From positions 1,364,001 to 1,428,000 of the forward strand of contig NZ_JABVZR010000002.1 of NCBI RefSeq assembly GCF_017163935.1: DNA of 64,000 bases. The letters run 5' to 3'. The DNA comes from Novosphingobium terrae (GTDB lineage Bacteria; Pseudomonadota; Alphaproteobacteria; Sphingomonadales; Sphingomonadaceae). The position numbers and the translations under genes were made by a program. The first letter of the stretch is position 1; the number at the start of each line of letters is the position of its first letter. Positions 54,501 through 61,390 of this stretch are shown piece after piece. Below the pieces are notes generated by a model that saw only the letters and a list, made by a program, of their open reading frames with translations, did not search any database and was not told the DNA's origin.

Positions 54501-54561
54501 GGTGCTGGTGGCCATGCCGGTGCTGGTTCGCCTGACGCTGCCGCGCGAAGCGGTGGCTTGA
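51517..54561 (+). CDS. RND efflux permease
   Basis: A 1014-residue inner-membrane pump with twelve membrane segments and two large periplasmic loops. Family features: SLPIGLFPQVSFPRVVVDVD at the N-terminus, SESTRGSAQISIDFGWG in the porter domain, the proton-relay segment GGIAAAVGLLIDDVIVMVEH with the Asp pair, and GMTMIIGIGTEMAIFYVSEF in the second half, then a closing RLRPITMTTLTAIL. The start at 51517 aligns with the family (MLEKFMASQSRALV); a longer frame begins in the adaptor gene. The sequence lacks clear heavy-metal-family marks, so a drug or lipid-like substrate is as likely as a metal. It is the last gene of the efflux operon, controlled probably by RR4-HK2. Confidence 0.93.
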   Translation: MLEKFMASQSRALVFIALALALAGIVAAMSLPIGLFPQVSFPRVVVDVDSGSRPADQTALLVTRPIEDAIRAIPGVNNVRSESTRGSAQISIDFGWGRDMVASTLLVDAALSRTLPSLPPGTVYNVRRMDPTVFPIISYALVSDTANPVALQDIAKYQITPLLSGISGLARVGVQGGETAEVQVLADPYRLADHNLAISDLVTAIRNGNVLSSSGQIQDRGRLSLVIADRMAVNAADVGNIVLLSDAAGVVRVRDVATVQDGVMPQWQRIVEDGRPAVLFNIYEQPDGNAVQIAQTTAAKLAGFKLPPGVKLVNWYDQSELVTQSVSSVRDAVMIGLVLAALVLLFFLRSWRVTLIAVIAVPATLAATVLILSMLGMSFNIMTLGGIAAAVGLLIDDVIVMVEHIARRAGGDGADGQPVGNAAVIPAAREFLMPLTGSSMATLIVFLPLSFLTGVTGAFSKALSVTMAAALALSWAMTAFVVPLLARWLVDFGTWRDPGKPGEGMLARRHEGLLDRLMARPWLLAVAAVPLLVVGYIGYVQVPTGFMPKVDEGGFIMDYFTPPGTSLEETSRVIGQIDAMLHANPEVETFSRRLGTGLGGDLGQSYHGDYFVRLKANHSTPTEELAAKVAADVGAQVPGVQVETAQLMEDLIGDLTAVPQPIEVKLYSADNSLLKPQALKVAALISKIDGVVEVKDGVRLAGDALDVQVDPVRAGLEGVTPGDVEAALTGSLGGTIATSLPQPTKAVDVRVRLPGAMQMSEEGLAHLPIRAPDGHVFPLSRVASLHRVTGQPQLSRENLEPMVAVTGRIQGRGMGAAIADVTKALDAPGVLAPGVRYELGGLYQQQQIAFAGLTRVFGAALVAEFILLLLLYRRFWLPVIIIGCSLLSTTAVFTALWLTGVDLNITALMGMTMIIGIGTEMAIFYVSEFEELAHQMPAREATREASRNRLRPITMTTLTAILTLMPLALAIGQGSGIQQPLAIAIIGGLLLQFPLVLVAMPVLVRLTLPREAVA

Positions 54562-54649
54562 CGGGGGAGGGCCGGAGGGAGCGCCTTCCGGTCCTTACAA
54601 ATTGGCATGGAGCCGCCGCAGGTCGTGATAGACGCCTCTCAGTCTGGAA

Positions 54650-55059
54650 TTAGGCGAAAATTTGTGCGAGCAGGGCGCAGATATCACGCTGCGCGATGAA
54701 GTGCGGCTCCACCCTGGGGCTTTGCCCATAGTCTGCCCCGGTTGTCTCAGAACCTTGCCGAAAATGCGCTGCGCTATGCCGGTCTGGCGCGGATCGTGGT
54801 GGAGGGTACGCCGGAGGCTTCGTGCATTGGTGTGAACGATCGGGGCTCTGGCACTCCGGAGGATCAGCGTGAGCAGGTCTTCGTTCCCTTCGTCAGGCGT
54901 GAGGAGGCAAGAAATCTCGCCTTAGGCTGGAAGGGGTTGAGGCTGAGTATCGTGCGGACCGTAGTGCTGTTTCACGGTGGCGCGCTGACGCTGGAGAACC
55001 GACCGGGCGGCGGGCTGACGGCCCAGGTGGTGTTTTGGCGCCGCCAGAGCGGAGGCTAG
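54650..55059 (+). pseudogene. Relic of a histidine-kinase C-terminal domain
   Basis: From about 54660 one frame reads ADITLRDEVRLHPGALP, the segment before the N-box of many kinases. After a frame change near 54715-54725 the next frame reads LPRLSQNLAENALRYA (N-box), DRGSGTPEDQ (degenerate G1 box) and later WKGLRLSIVRTVVLFHGGAL and GGGLTAQVVF. The dimerisation and sensor parts are absent and the F and G2 boxes are altered, so it is not a working kinase. It follows the efflux operon and ends over the last bases of the convergent methyltransferase gene. Confidence 0.75.
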
Positions 55060-55931
55060 GAATCCAGGCTGTCTTCAGAGCCCGAGGAAGGCGTTATTCC
55101 AGGCAAGGTCGAGGCGATCATTGCTGGCCATTCTTCCGGCGTGCCGCTGTTATGGCGCATGCCTTCCCCGGTTAACGGTACAAAGCGGACGGGGCGCAGC
55201 AATGTATGTCGATAGATGTCGGGAGAAAGGCGTTCCAGCAGGACCATCTGTTCCTCATCCTGCGAGCGGCCGATCGGCATCACCAGCCTGCCGCCTGGTT
55301 TCAAGGCTGCCTTCAGTCCTTCGGGAATGGTGGCGGCCCCGGCTGCAATCACGATGGTGTCGAAGGTTTCGGGCGGGAACTGGCCTGTCGCCCCTGCATC
55401 GCCGATCAGGACCTCGATGTTCGAATAGCCCAAACCGGTCAGACGCTCTCGGGCGCTGCGGGCGTGATCCTTGACGATCTCCATGGAGGTGACATGGCTG
55501 GCCATGCCCGCCATCACCGCGGCCTGATAGCCCGATCCCGTGCCGACATCGAGCACTGTGCCATCTTTTGGGTCGCCGGCAGCGGCCAGCAGGGCGACCA
55601 TCTCGGGATGAGAGATCGTCTGCTCCAGGCCGATATCATGAACCATGGGCAGATAAGCCAGATCGTCGATCAGCGGCGGTATGAAGCATTCACGCGGCAC
55701 GCTCATCATGGCGGCCATGGCGCGGTCTATGGCATCGGCAGAGATCGCTTCCATGGTTCCGATCATGCGCTTGCGCAAGGCCGCGATCATATGGCTGCGT
55801 TGCTCCGCAAAGGCATCCGGAACGCTGACCAGCCATTCGGCCAGAGTCGTTTCATGCCACAGCGCAACAGGCACGGCGCCCTGCGTTCGTGCACGGCGCG
55901 CCGCCGAAATGGCTTCGGCTAGATATCCCAT
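55056..55931 (-). CDS. Protein-L-isoaspartate O-methyltransferase-like protein
   Basis: A 291-residue SAM-dependent methyltransferase of the PCMT family, which repairs isoaspartyl residues in damaged proteins. Typical segments: MMSVPRECFIP, GLEQTISHPEMVALL, and the SAM-binding motif VLDVGTGSGYQAAVMAG at about residue 124, followed by EIVKDHARSARERLTGLGY and GRLVMPIGRSQDEEQMV. An N-terminal extension of about 60 residues precedes the usual domain, and a short polar tail follows. It is the last gene of the receptor E unit: receptor, propeller, periplasmic protein, methyltransferase, all on the minus strand. The 37-base gap before it fits co-transcription. Confidence 0.85.
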   Translation of the reverse strand: MGYLAEAISAARRARTQGAVPVALWHETTLAEWLVSVPDAFAEQRSHMIAALRKRMIGTMEAISADAIDRAMAAMMSVPRECFIPPLIDDLAYLPMVHDIGLEQTISHPEMVALLAAAGDPKDGTVLDVGTGSGYQAAVMAGMASHVTSMEIVKDHARSARERLTGLGYSNIEVLIGDAGATGQFPPETFDTIVIAAGAATIPEGLKAALKPGGRLVMPIGRSQDEEQMVLLERLSPDIYRHTLLRPVRFVPLTGEGMRHNSGTPEEWPAMIASTLPGITPSSGSEDSLDS

Positions 55932-55968
55932 GGAAGCGTTTCCGGATGATCCTGGTGATGATGCTTTT

Positions 55969-56460
55969 CTAGCGGGGCGCGGTGAACAGGGCGGGGAGGG
56001 CCGTGATCCGTTGCGCCATCAGGTCGCGAATATCGATGGCGCGGGCCAGTGCGGCTTTTTGGCTGTCCCCCTGTTTCCAGCGCGACATGATGCCGACGGC
56101 GCCGATTGGCCGGTGCTGCGCATCGCGCAACTGCAGCAGCACGCCGATCCGCACGCCGTCTTTCTGCACCTCCACCAGAGGCTTGCCGGTGCGCGCCACA
56201 CCCAGATCGTCCTCGCCTGAGACTTCCCCCAGATCCTTGGGCAGATGGGCGGCGATCACGATGTTGCGGCTCTCTCCCGGCGGGGTGACATGCAGCAGAA
56301 CGTCGAGCAACTCCGGATTTTCGGCCACCACCTCATCGACCAATGCTTGTGCGGGGGCTGCCTTGGCATTGGTCTGCGCGTCTGCATGATGCGCGGCGGC
56401 GCATAGCATCACGGGCAGCAGCATGGTCTGGACGAGGCGGCGCGTCGAGCGGGCTGTCAT
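55969..56460 (-). CDS. Periplasmic hypothetical protein of the receptor E operon
   Basis: A 163-residue protein with a signal peptide ending near HHADAQT (residue 28). The start at 56460 is set by AAGGAG at good spacing; a longer frame runs to 56595. The mature domain reads EVVAENPELLDVLLHVTPPG, VEVQKDGVRIGVLLQLRD and RPIGAVGIMSRWKQGD, which fits a small mixed alpha/beta domain of the Cache or PAS-like type, by appearance only. I recognise no named family. It lies between propeller E and the methyltransferase gene, so it probably acts with the receptor system in the periplasm. Confidence 0.65.
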   Translation of the reverse strand: MTARSTRRLVQTMLLPVMLCAAAHHADAQTNAKAAPAQALVDEVVAENPELLDVLLHVTPPGESRNIVIAAHLPKDLGEVSGEDDLGVARTGKPLVEVQKDGVRIGVLLQLRDAQHRPIGAVGIMSRWKQGDSQKAALARAIDIRDLMAQRITALPALFTAPR

Positions 56461-56507
56461 GGTCAACTCCTTGCGATTAAGGCTATTGTGGGGTGTGGGG
56501 AGACTTG

Positions 56508-56545
56508 ACGTTCCCCTGCGCAAGGCAAATTGCGCAGGGGAACGT
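56508..56545 (-). repeat. 14-bp perfect intercistronic hairpin in the receptor E operon
   Basis: ACGTTCCCCTGCGC (56508-56521) pairs perfectly with GCGCAGGGGAACGT (56532-56545) around a 10-base loop. It lies 7 bases after the propeller E stop at 56552 and 48 bases before the next start. No T tract follows, so partial termination or protection of the upstream message is more likely than full termination. The hairpin after receptor A (18685-18722) has the same stem and loop lengths. Confidence 0.7.
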
Positions 56546-56551
56546 TCCGGA

Positions 56552-57571
56552 TCAGCGCGGGGATAGCGCAAGGATCCGGAAGTTTCCGGAGACAACCGTC
56601 TTGGGTTGCCCCTTGATCACGGGGTTCAGCCGGGCCGAGGGCAGGTAAAGCCGCCCTGTCGCCGGATCGAGCGCGGCGGTGCGGGCATTGGGCCCGGTTG
56701 CCACGGCGGGCAGCACATGCGGTCCGGCCTTGTCCATCGCGATGATCGAGAGCGAGCCGCTTTCGCCGCAAGGGACCAGGAAGCGGTGATGGGCCGCATC
56801 CCAGATCACAGTGTCCGGCCCCATGCCGATGGGCAGCATGCGCACCACCTTGCGATGGGCGATGTCGACCAGCGCGGCCTTGCCATTGGCGCAGGCGCTC
56901 AGCGCCAGACCGTTCGGGCCGATGGCCAGACCTGTGGGGCCTTCACAGCCGGGCAGCGGAATGGTACCGGCGGGCTTGTTGGTGGCAAGGTCCACCAGTT
57001 CGATCTCGTTGAAATCCTCGGTGTTCACCGCCAGCAGGGTGGGGCTGGCCAGCACCGCCACCTCAAGCCCGGTCTTGAGCGGGATGCGACCGGTCTCCAC
57101 CATGCTGTCGAGATCGACCACCGAGATCGTCCCGGCTTTGGCCGCCATCACATAGGCCTTGTGGCCATCGGCGCTCAGCACAGTGGCGTCGGGATCCTTG
57201 GCGACGGCGATGCGGTTCACTTCGGCGCCGCTGGAGCCATCGAGAATGCGCACGCTGTCATCGAACTTGCTGGTCACCAGAATGCGGTCATGGCCGGGCA
57301 GGGGCAGCACCGCATGGGCATACTGGATCTGGCCGATGGAACGCACCGCGCGGGTGGCCGGATCGACCACCAGCACGTCCTTGCCGTGGGCGACCAGCAG
57401 GCGGTGATGCTCGCCATCCCACTGGGCGAAATCCCAGAGGTCGTCGGGGACCTGAATGGCCGGCATTTGCGTAAAGGCCGCAGCGGCGGACGCGGCCATT
57501 GCGGCGGGCGCGGCCAGCACGCTCAGCAGCGCGCTGGTGGACGCCAGCAGGGAACGGAAGGGGGGGAGCAT
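56552..57571 (-). CDS. YncE-like periplasmic beta-propeller protein (E)
   Basis: A 339-residue secreted propeller. The start at 57571 follows AAGGAAC; a start at 57589 is in frame. The signal peptide ends near PAAMAAS. Blades include WDGEHHRLLVAHGKDVLVVD, PGHDRILVTSKFDDSVRILD, SADGHKAYVMAAKAGTISVVD, SPTLLAVNTEDFNEIELVD and DAAHHRFLVPCGESGSLSI, and the protein closes with TGRLYLPSARLNP and FRILALSPR. The sequence is more distant from the A copies than they are from each other. It lies 17 bases after receptor E in the same operon. Confidence 0.9.
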   Translation of the reverse strand: MLPPFRSLLASTSALLSVLAAPAAMAASAAAAFTQMPAIQVPDDLWDFAQWDGEHHRLLVAHGKDVLVVDPATRAVRSIGQIQYAHAVLPLPGHDRILVTSKFDDSVRILDGSSGAEVNRIAVAKDPDATVLSADGHKAYVMAAKAGTISVVDLDSMVETGRIPLKTGLEVAVLASPTLLAVNTEDFNEIELVDLATNKPAGTIPLPGCEGPTGLAIGPNGLALSACANGKAALVDIAHRKVVRMLPIGMGPDTVIWDAAHHRFLVPCGESGSLSIIAMDKAGPHVLPAVATGPNARTAALDPATGRLYLPSARLNPVIKGQPKTVVSGNFRILALSPR

Positions 57572-57588
57572 AGAGGTTCCTTTCTGCA

Positions 57589-60111
57589 TCAGAATTTCAG
57601 CTTCACGCCGGTCTCGATGGTGACATCGTAGAACTCGCGCTGGATCGGGCGATTGGGCGAACCCTCGTAAAAGCGCAGCGGCGCATTGGTGAGGTTCTTG
57701 ACGTTGAGATAGAGCTGCGCGCGGCGCGTCAGATCGTAGCTGCCGTTCAGATCCAGCGTGTACCGGCTGTCCTGAAAGACATCGGTGGCGCGGCTGGAGC
57801 CCACACCGAACAGCACAGAGCTTTCGAACTGCGAAGCGAGGCGGACCTTGGCCTTGCCGCGCTCATAGAACAGCGCCGCGTTCCACGATGTGCCGAAGGT
57901 GCCGGGTAGGGTGACATTGCCCTCGCCCGCGCGCAGGGCTACGCCGCTGTCCACATGGGTGAAGTTGGCGTCGATGCCGAAGCCGCTCAGCAGGCCGGGC
58001 AGAGCGGTGAACTTGTCGACGAAATTGAGTTCGAAGCCGCGCGCATGGGCGTGATGGGCGTTCTCATAGGTCGAGACCAGGAAGATGCCGGCATTGCCCT
58101 GATAGCCATTCACCCGGTTGGTGCGGGTGACGACATAATCCAGCAGTTCCTTGTCGAAGCCGGTGATCGAGATCACCCCGGCATCAGGCAGGTAATATTC
58201 CAGCGAGGCATCGAAATTATGGCTGTAGGTCGGCAGCAGATTGGGATTGCCGGTGCTGACCGTCAGCCCGCCGAAATCGACGCTGGTGGACTGCTGCGTC
58301 TGATAGAAACCGGGCCGCGCGATACCGGTGGAATAGGTGGCGCGGGCGACCAGCTTCGGGCTGGCCTGATAGCGCAGCTGCAGCGTGGGGAAGACATTGT
58401 CGTAATTGCGCGCGGTGGAGAGCGGGGTCAGCGTGGTGTTGCCATTGGCATCGGTGCTGCTGCCGATGCCGCGATAGACTGCATGGGTATGCTCGAAACG
58501 CAGGCCCGCCAGCACGCCCAGCTTGCCGAAGGTGCCCTGATATTGCGCGAAGCCGGCGGCGATGTTCTCGGTATCGTCGAAATAGCCGCCCGGGTTGAGC
58601 ACCAGTCCCGAATTGTTCTGCGCATAGAGCGAACGCAGCGCCGGGCCGTTGATGACCGGGCCGATGTCATAACCGGCGTGGTAGAAATCGGTGACCGAGC
58701 CGCCCACGGCGTCCTGCGTGAGCGAGCGCGTGCCGGAAAGGTTGGCGCTGGCCGTATAGGGGCGGGCCACCTTGTCGCGGAAGCGCAGCTTGGCGCCGAA
58801 TTTGATCTCATCGTTCGGCGTCAGACCGATGGGCAAAGACAGGCTGCCCGCGCCCGACCATTCCTGATCGACATCATGCTCGGTCTGGTTGCCGATGCCG
58901 CTCAGCGTGTAATTGGCGGGGTTCGTCAGGCCGGTGCCCTGCGTGACGCTGTAGCGCGGCAGGTCGGGGTTGGTGATGTTGTCATAGGCGATGGTGTAGC
59001 TGTTGGTGTTGTCATAGGTCGAATTGTAGTCGTAATGCTTGTTGTAGCTGGCGCGCGAATAGGCACCCCAATATTCGAGATGCGCGTCGCCTAGATGATT
59101 GTCGCCGCCCAGCTGCACCACGATGTTGCGATGGGTTTCATCGTAATCGCGCAAGGTCTTTTGGGCTGATCCAGTGTCAGTCAGCGTGTTGCCGCTGGTA
59201 GTGGGATTACCGTCGAAGTTGAGGATCATGCGGTTGCGATAGGCATGTTCATTGTAACCGGCCATGCTGGCGCGCAGATAATAGCGTTGGCCTTCGGCAG
59301 GAACATAATCCATCTCGCCCGAATAACCGAAGCGCTGGCGGTAATAATCATATTTGCGCAGTTCCAGCGCAGCAAAAGCCTTGTCGGGCGTGCCTGCGGC
59401 ATCGACATAACCCGCTTCCATATCGTGGAAGCTGCGATGATCATTGTAGAGGAACTGGCTGACCACGAAGGAGACCGGCGAATCTTCACCACCGATGGGG
59501 CCGCCTAGCACAACCTCGTCGCGATAGAGCCCCTTGCCCGCGAAGGTCTCCACGCCGCCGCCCAGCGTGACATCGGCGAAGAGGCGATGCGCGCCGATGG
59601 CGGTGCGCGGCGTCAGTTCAACCGACCCGCCGATGCCTTCGGCATCATGATCGGGCAGGCCGGTCTTGATGATTGACATGCGGTCGACCGCACCGATGGG
59701 CACGGTGTCGAACTCCACCGCGCGGCCCGCTGCGTTGAAATAGGTGCCGCCCGGCTGGGTGTTGAGCAACACCACGCCGCCCATGGTCGAGCCGTTGAAA
59801 TTGCCGTCGAGGCCGCGAATGTTGATGAAGCGGCCTTCGCCCGTGTCGATTGACAGGGCGACGCCGGGCATACGGCTGAGCGCTTCGGCGGCGTTGACAT
59901 CGGGATATTTGGCGATGGCCTCGGCCGACTGCACGTCGATGAGGTTGGGCGCGGCCTTCTGCTCTTCACGGGCCGTGTGCGCGAGCCGGGCCGAAACGAC
60001 AATACCGCCCTGATCCGTCGTGTCATTGGCGGGGGCAGCAGTGTCGGCCATGGCTGCGGTTGGCAGCAGGGCAAAGGCGAGAGCAGTCAAGGAAATGGAT
60101 CGAATGTGCAT
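57589..60111 (-). CDS. TonB-dependent receptor (E)
   Basis: An 840-residue receptor. Signal peptide to TAAMADT (residue 23), then TonB-box-like GGIVVSARLA. Plug: APNLIDVQSAEAIAKYPDVN, AAEALSRMPGVALSI, INIRGLDGNFNGSTMGGVVL and MSIIKTGLPDHDAEGIGG. The barrel ends VTIETGVKLKF. It belongs to the same group as receptors A, C and D but is shorter and more distant. GGGGAC lies before the ATG. It heads the four-gene unit with propeller E, the 163-residue periplasmic protein and the methyltransferase. Ligand unknown. Confidence 0.93.
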   Translation of the reverse strand: MHIRSISLTALAFALLPTAAMADTAAPANDTTDQGGIVVSARLAHTAREEQKAAPNLIDVQSAEAIAKYPDVNAAEALSRMPGVALSIDTGEGRFINIRGLDGNFNGSTMGGVVLLNTQPGGTYFNAAGRAVEFDTVPIGAVDRMSIIKTGLPDHDAEGIGGSVELTPRTAIGAHRLFADVTLGGGVETFAGKGLYRDEVVLGGPIGGEDSPVSFVVSQFLYNDHRSFHDMEAGYVDAAGTPDKAFAALELRKYDYYRQRFGYSGEMDYVPAEGQRYYLRASMAGYNEHAYRNRMILNFDGNPTTSGNTLTDTGSAQKTLRDYDETHRNIVVQLGGDNHLGDAHLEYWGAYSRASYNKHYDYNSTYDNTNSYTIAYDNITNPDLPRYSVTQGTGLTNPANYTLSGIGNQTEHDVDQEWSGAGSLSLPIGLTPNDEIKFGAKLRFRDKVARPYTASANLSGTRSLTQDAVGGSVTDFYHAGYDIGPVINGPALRSLYAQNNSGLVLNPGGYFDDTENIAAGFAQYQGTFGKLGVLAGLRFEHTHAVYRGIGSSTDANGNTTLTPLSTARNYDNVFPTLQLRYQASPKLVARATYSTGIARPGFYQTQQSTSVDFGGLTVSTGNPNLLPTYSHNFDASLEYYLPDAGVISITGFDKELLDYVVTRTNRVNGYQGNAGIFLVSTYENAHHAHARGFELNFVDKFTALPGLLSGFGIDANFTHVDSGVALRAGEGNVTLPGTFGTSWNAALFYERGKAKVRLASQFESSVLFGVGSSRATDVFQDSRYTLDLNGSYDLTRRAQLYLNVKNLTNAPLRFYEGSPNRPIQREFYDVTIETGVKLKF

Positions 60112-60555
60112 GGGGGTCCCCGGCTTTTATGAAAATTTATGCCGGCTCATTCAGTCCAGAATGTTACATTTATTGTGTTCCACAAAGTTGTTTATTCCCA
60201 ATAATTGAAACATTAAATAAAAATAACATTTGTTCAGAAATAATAATAAGTTGAATACGCTTCAATGTGGTAATTTGGGTTGATAAGGAGTGAGGAGTTG
60301 TTGCTTTGATTCAAATATTGCTTTCGATTTTGACGATCTACTTGCGATAATCTTGGATTAAATGGGTGATTTTTACAGAAATATCCTTTGTTATCGGATC
60401 TTGTTTGGTGGAAGGATTTGTCGTTTTTGATCGTGGCTGGTGATTGCGGCCCGATGGTCGCGGATTGATAAGGATCCATGCTTGCAAGCGTGCCCGCTTC
60501 GCCTCGCCCTGAACAGGCGACCGGCCGAAGACCATAGGTCGGAAACTTAAATCGC
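60112..60555. other. AT-rich upstream region of receptor E
   Basis: About 440 bases with several A/T runs and no recognisable gene on either strand. The part next to the receptor start should carry its promoter; no confident -35/-10 or palindrome is seen. No copy of the GTTGG-N6-CCAAC or TTGCACAG palindromes is present. Confidence 0.4.
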
Positions 60556-60760
60556 CTTGCTCCTTCCCAACAAGAAGCCCGCAGCGCAGGCCTCAGCAGG
60601 GGCCAACAACCCCCACGCCGATGCCATCGCGACTCTCGTAGCGTTGCCTGCCCACATTCATCACATCGAGGCGCAGGGGCACGCCCGGCCCCTCCTTTGG
60701 GCTAGCGTATAGGTTGAACTGCACGGAGCCGGACAGCTGCGCGCCATGGGGGGCGTCGAG
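60556..60760 (-). pseudogene. Relic of a TonB-dependent receptor barrel end
   Basis: In one minus-strand frame the sequence reads HGAQLSGSVQFNLYASPKEG, VPLRLDVMNVGRQRYESRDG and IGVGVVGPC, then a stop codon, then GLRCGLLVGKEQGDL. Many receptors end with RLDVxNxxxxRYxIRDGTGVGV followed by GPRRGLFVGL, so this is the last 70 or so residues of such a barrel with an internal stop. Nothing recognisable lies upstream in the same frame. Confidence 0.6.
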
Positions 60761-61134
60761 CCATCAGGCAGTTGCAGATATGCGCACAAGCCAGAACCTG
60801 CCGTTCCAGGCGCGATTGCCGTGCGGCCGGGCGAAGCAGATGAAACGCCATGCCCGATGGAGAGATGTTGCCACGCAACATGGCTTCTCGAGCAATGGGC
60901 TCTCTTGTGTTGGTGAGATCAAGGGTCGGGACTGTTGTGTTCTTGCTCTTGAGTGCCCGAGTCCCAGGAATCATCAACGATCACAAAGGACAGGCGTTCG
61001 AGCAGCACCAGTTTTCAGGGGGTTTCAGCATAAGACGGGCGGCGGATGTCAGTCGCGTGCCCTCCTGACGACGAAACCGCCATTGATCGGTTAAAAGCGC
61101 AATGCGCGCCAGCATATACAGTCAGCGGATTGCC

Positions 61135-61353
61135 CGCAGTGCCTATGCTTGATCCTGACGTGGCACAATAGCGCTTCTTGGTGATGCTTGCGGCATGTAT
61201 CGGCACCACGGCCTTCCTGCCCGCCAACCTCGTGGCATAGCTGCTGCCCAGATCGAAAGTGGAATAGTTGGCGACAAATTCATGATTGAGCGCTTTTACG
61301 GCGCGAGGGATCACGCGGAAGGTGCCACCGGTCAGCTTCAAATCCTTCATCAT
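61135..61353 (-). pseudogene. Relic of a siderophore-receptor barrel end
   Basis: The minus-strand frame from 61353 reads LKLTGGTFRV, then NYSTFDLGSSYATRLAGRKAVV and HAASITKKRYCATSG. Siderophore receptors of the type at 27810-30272 have LTGRVIHTG, then DWTRFDLGGRYKVDVAHRPVTL and RANVTNLFNRSYWWA at this place. The match covers about 70 residues near the C-terminus; the final strand is lost and key positions are altered. It lies 38 bases after the stop of the intact receptor at 61391, on the same strand. Confidence 0.6.
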
Positions 61354-61390
61354 CGGCGGCCTGTATTTGAGATGAGCAAATCTTTATCGA

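Noticed and set aside
54742..55059. A complete small ATPase-domain protein
   Set aside because: The start would be a TTG inside the N-box, upstream kinase sequence continues in another frame, and the G boxes are altered; a relic fits better.
60702..61094. Overlapping frames of 90-126 codons on both strands
   Set aside because: They lack domains and ribosome sites; the better explanation for the region is decayed receptor sequence in other frames.
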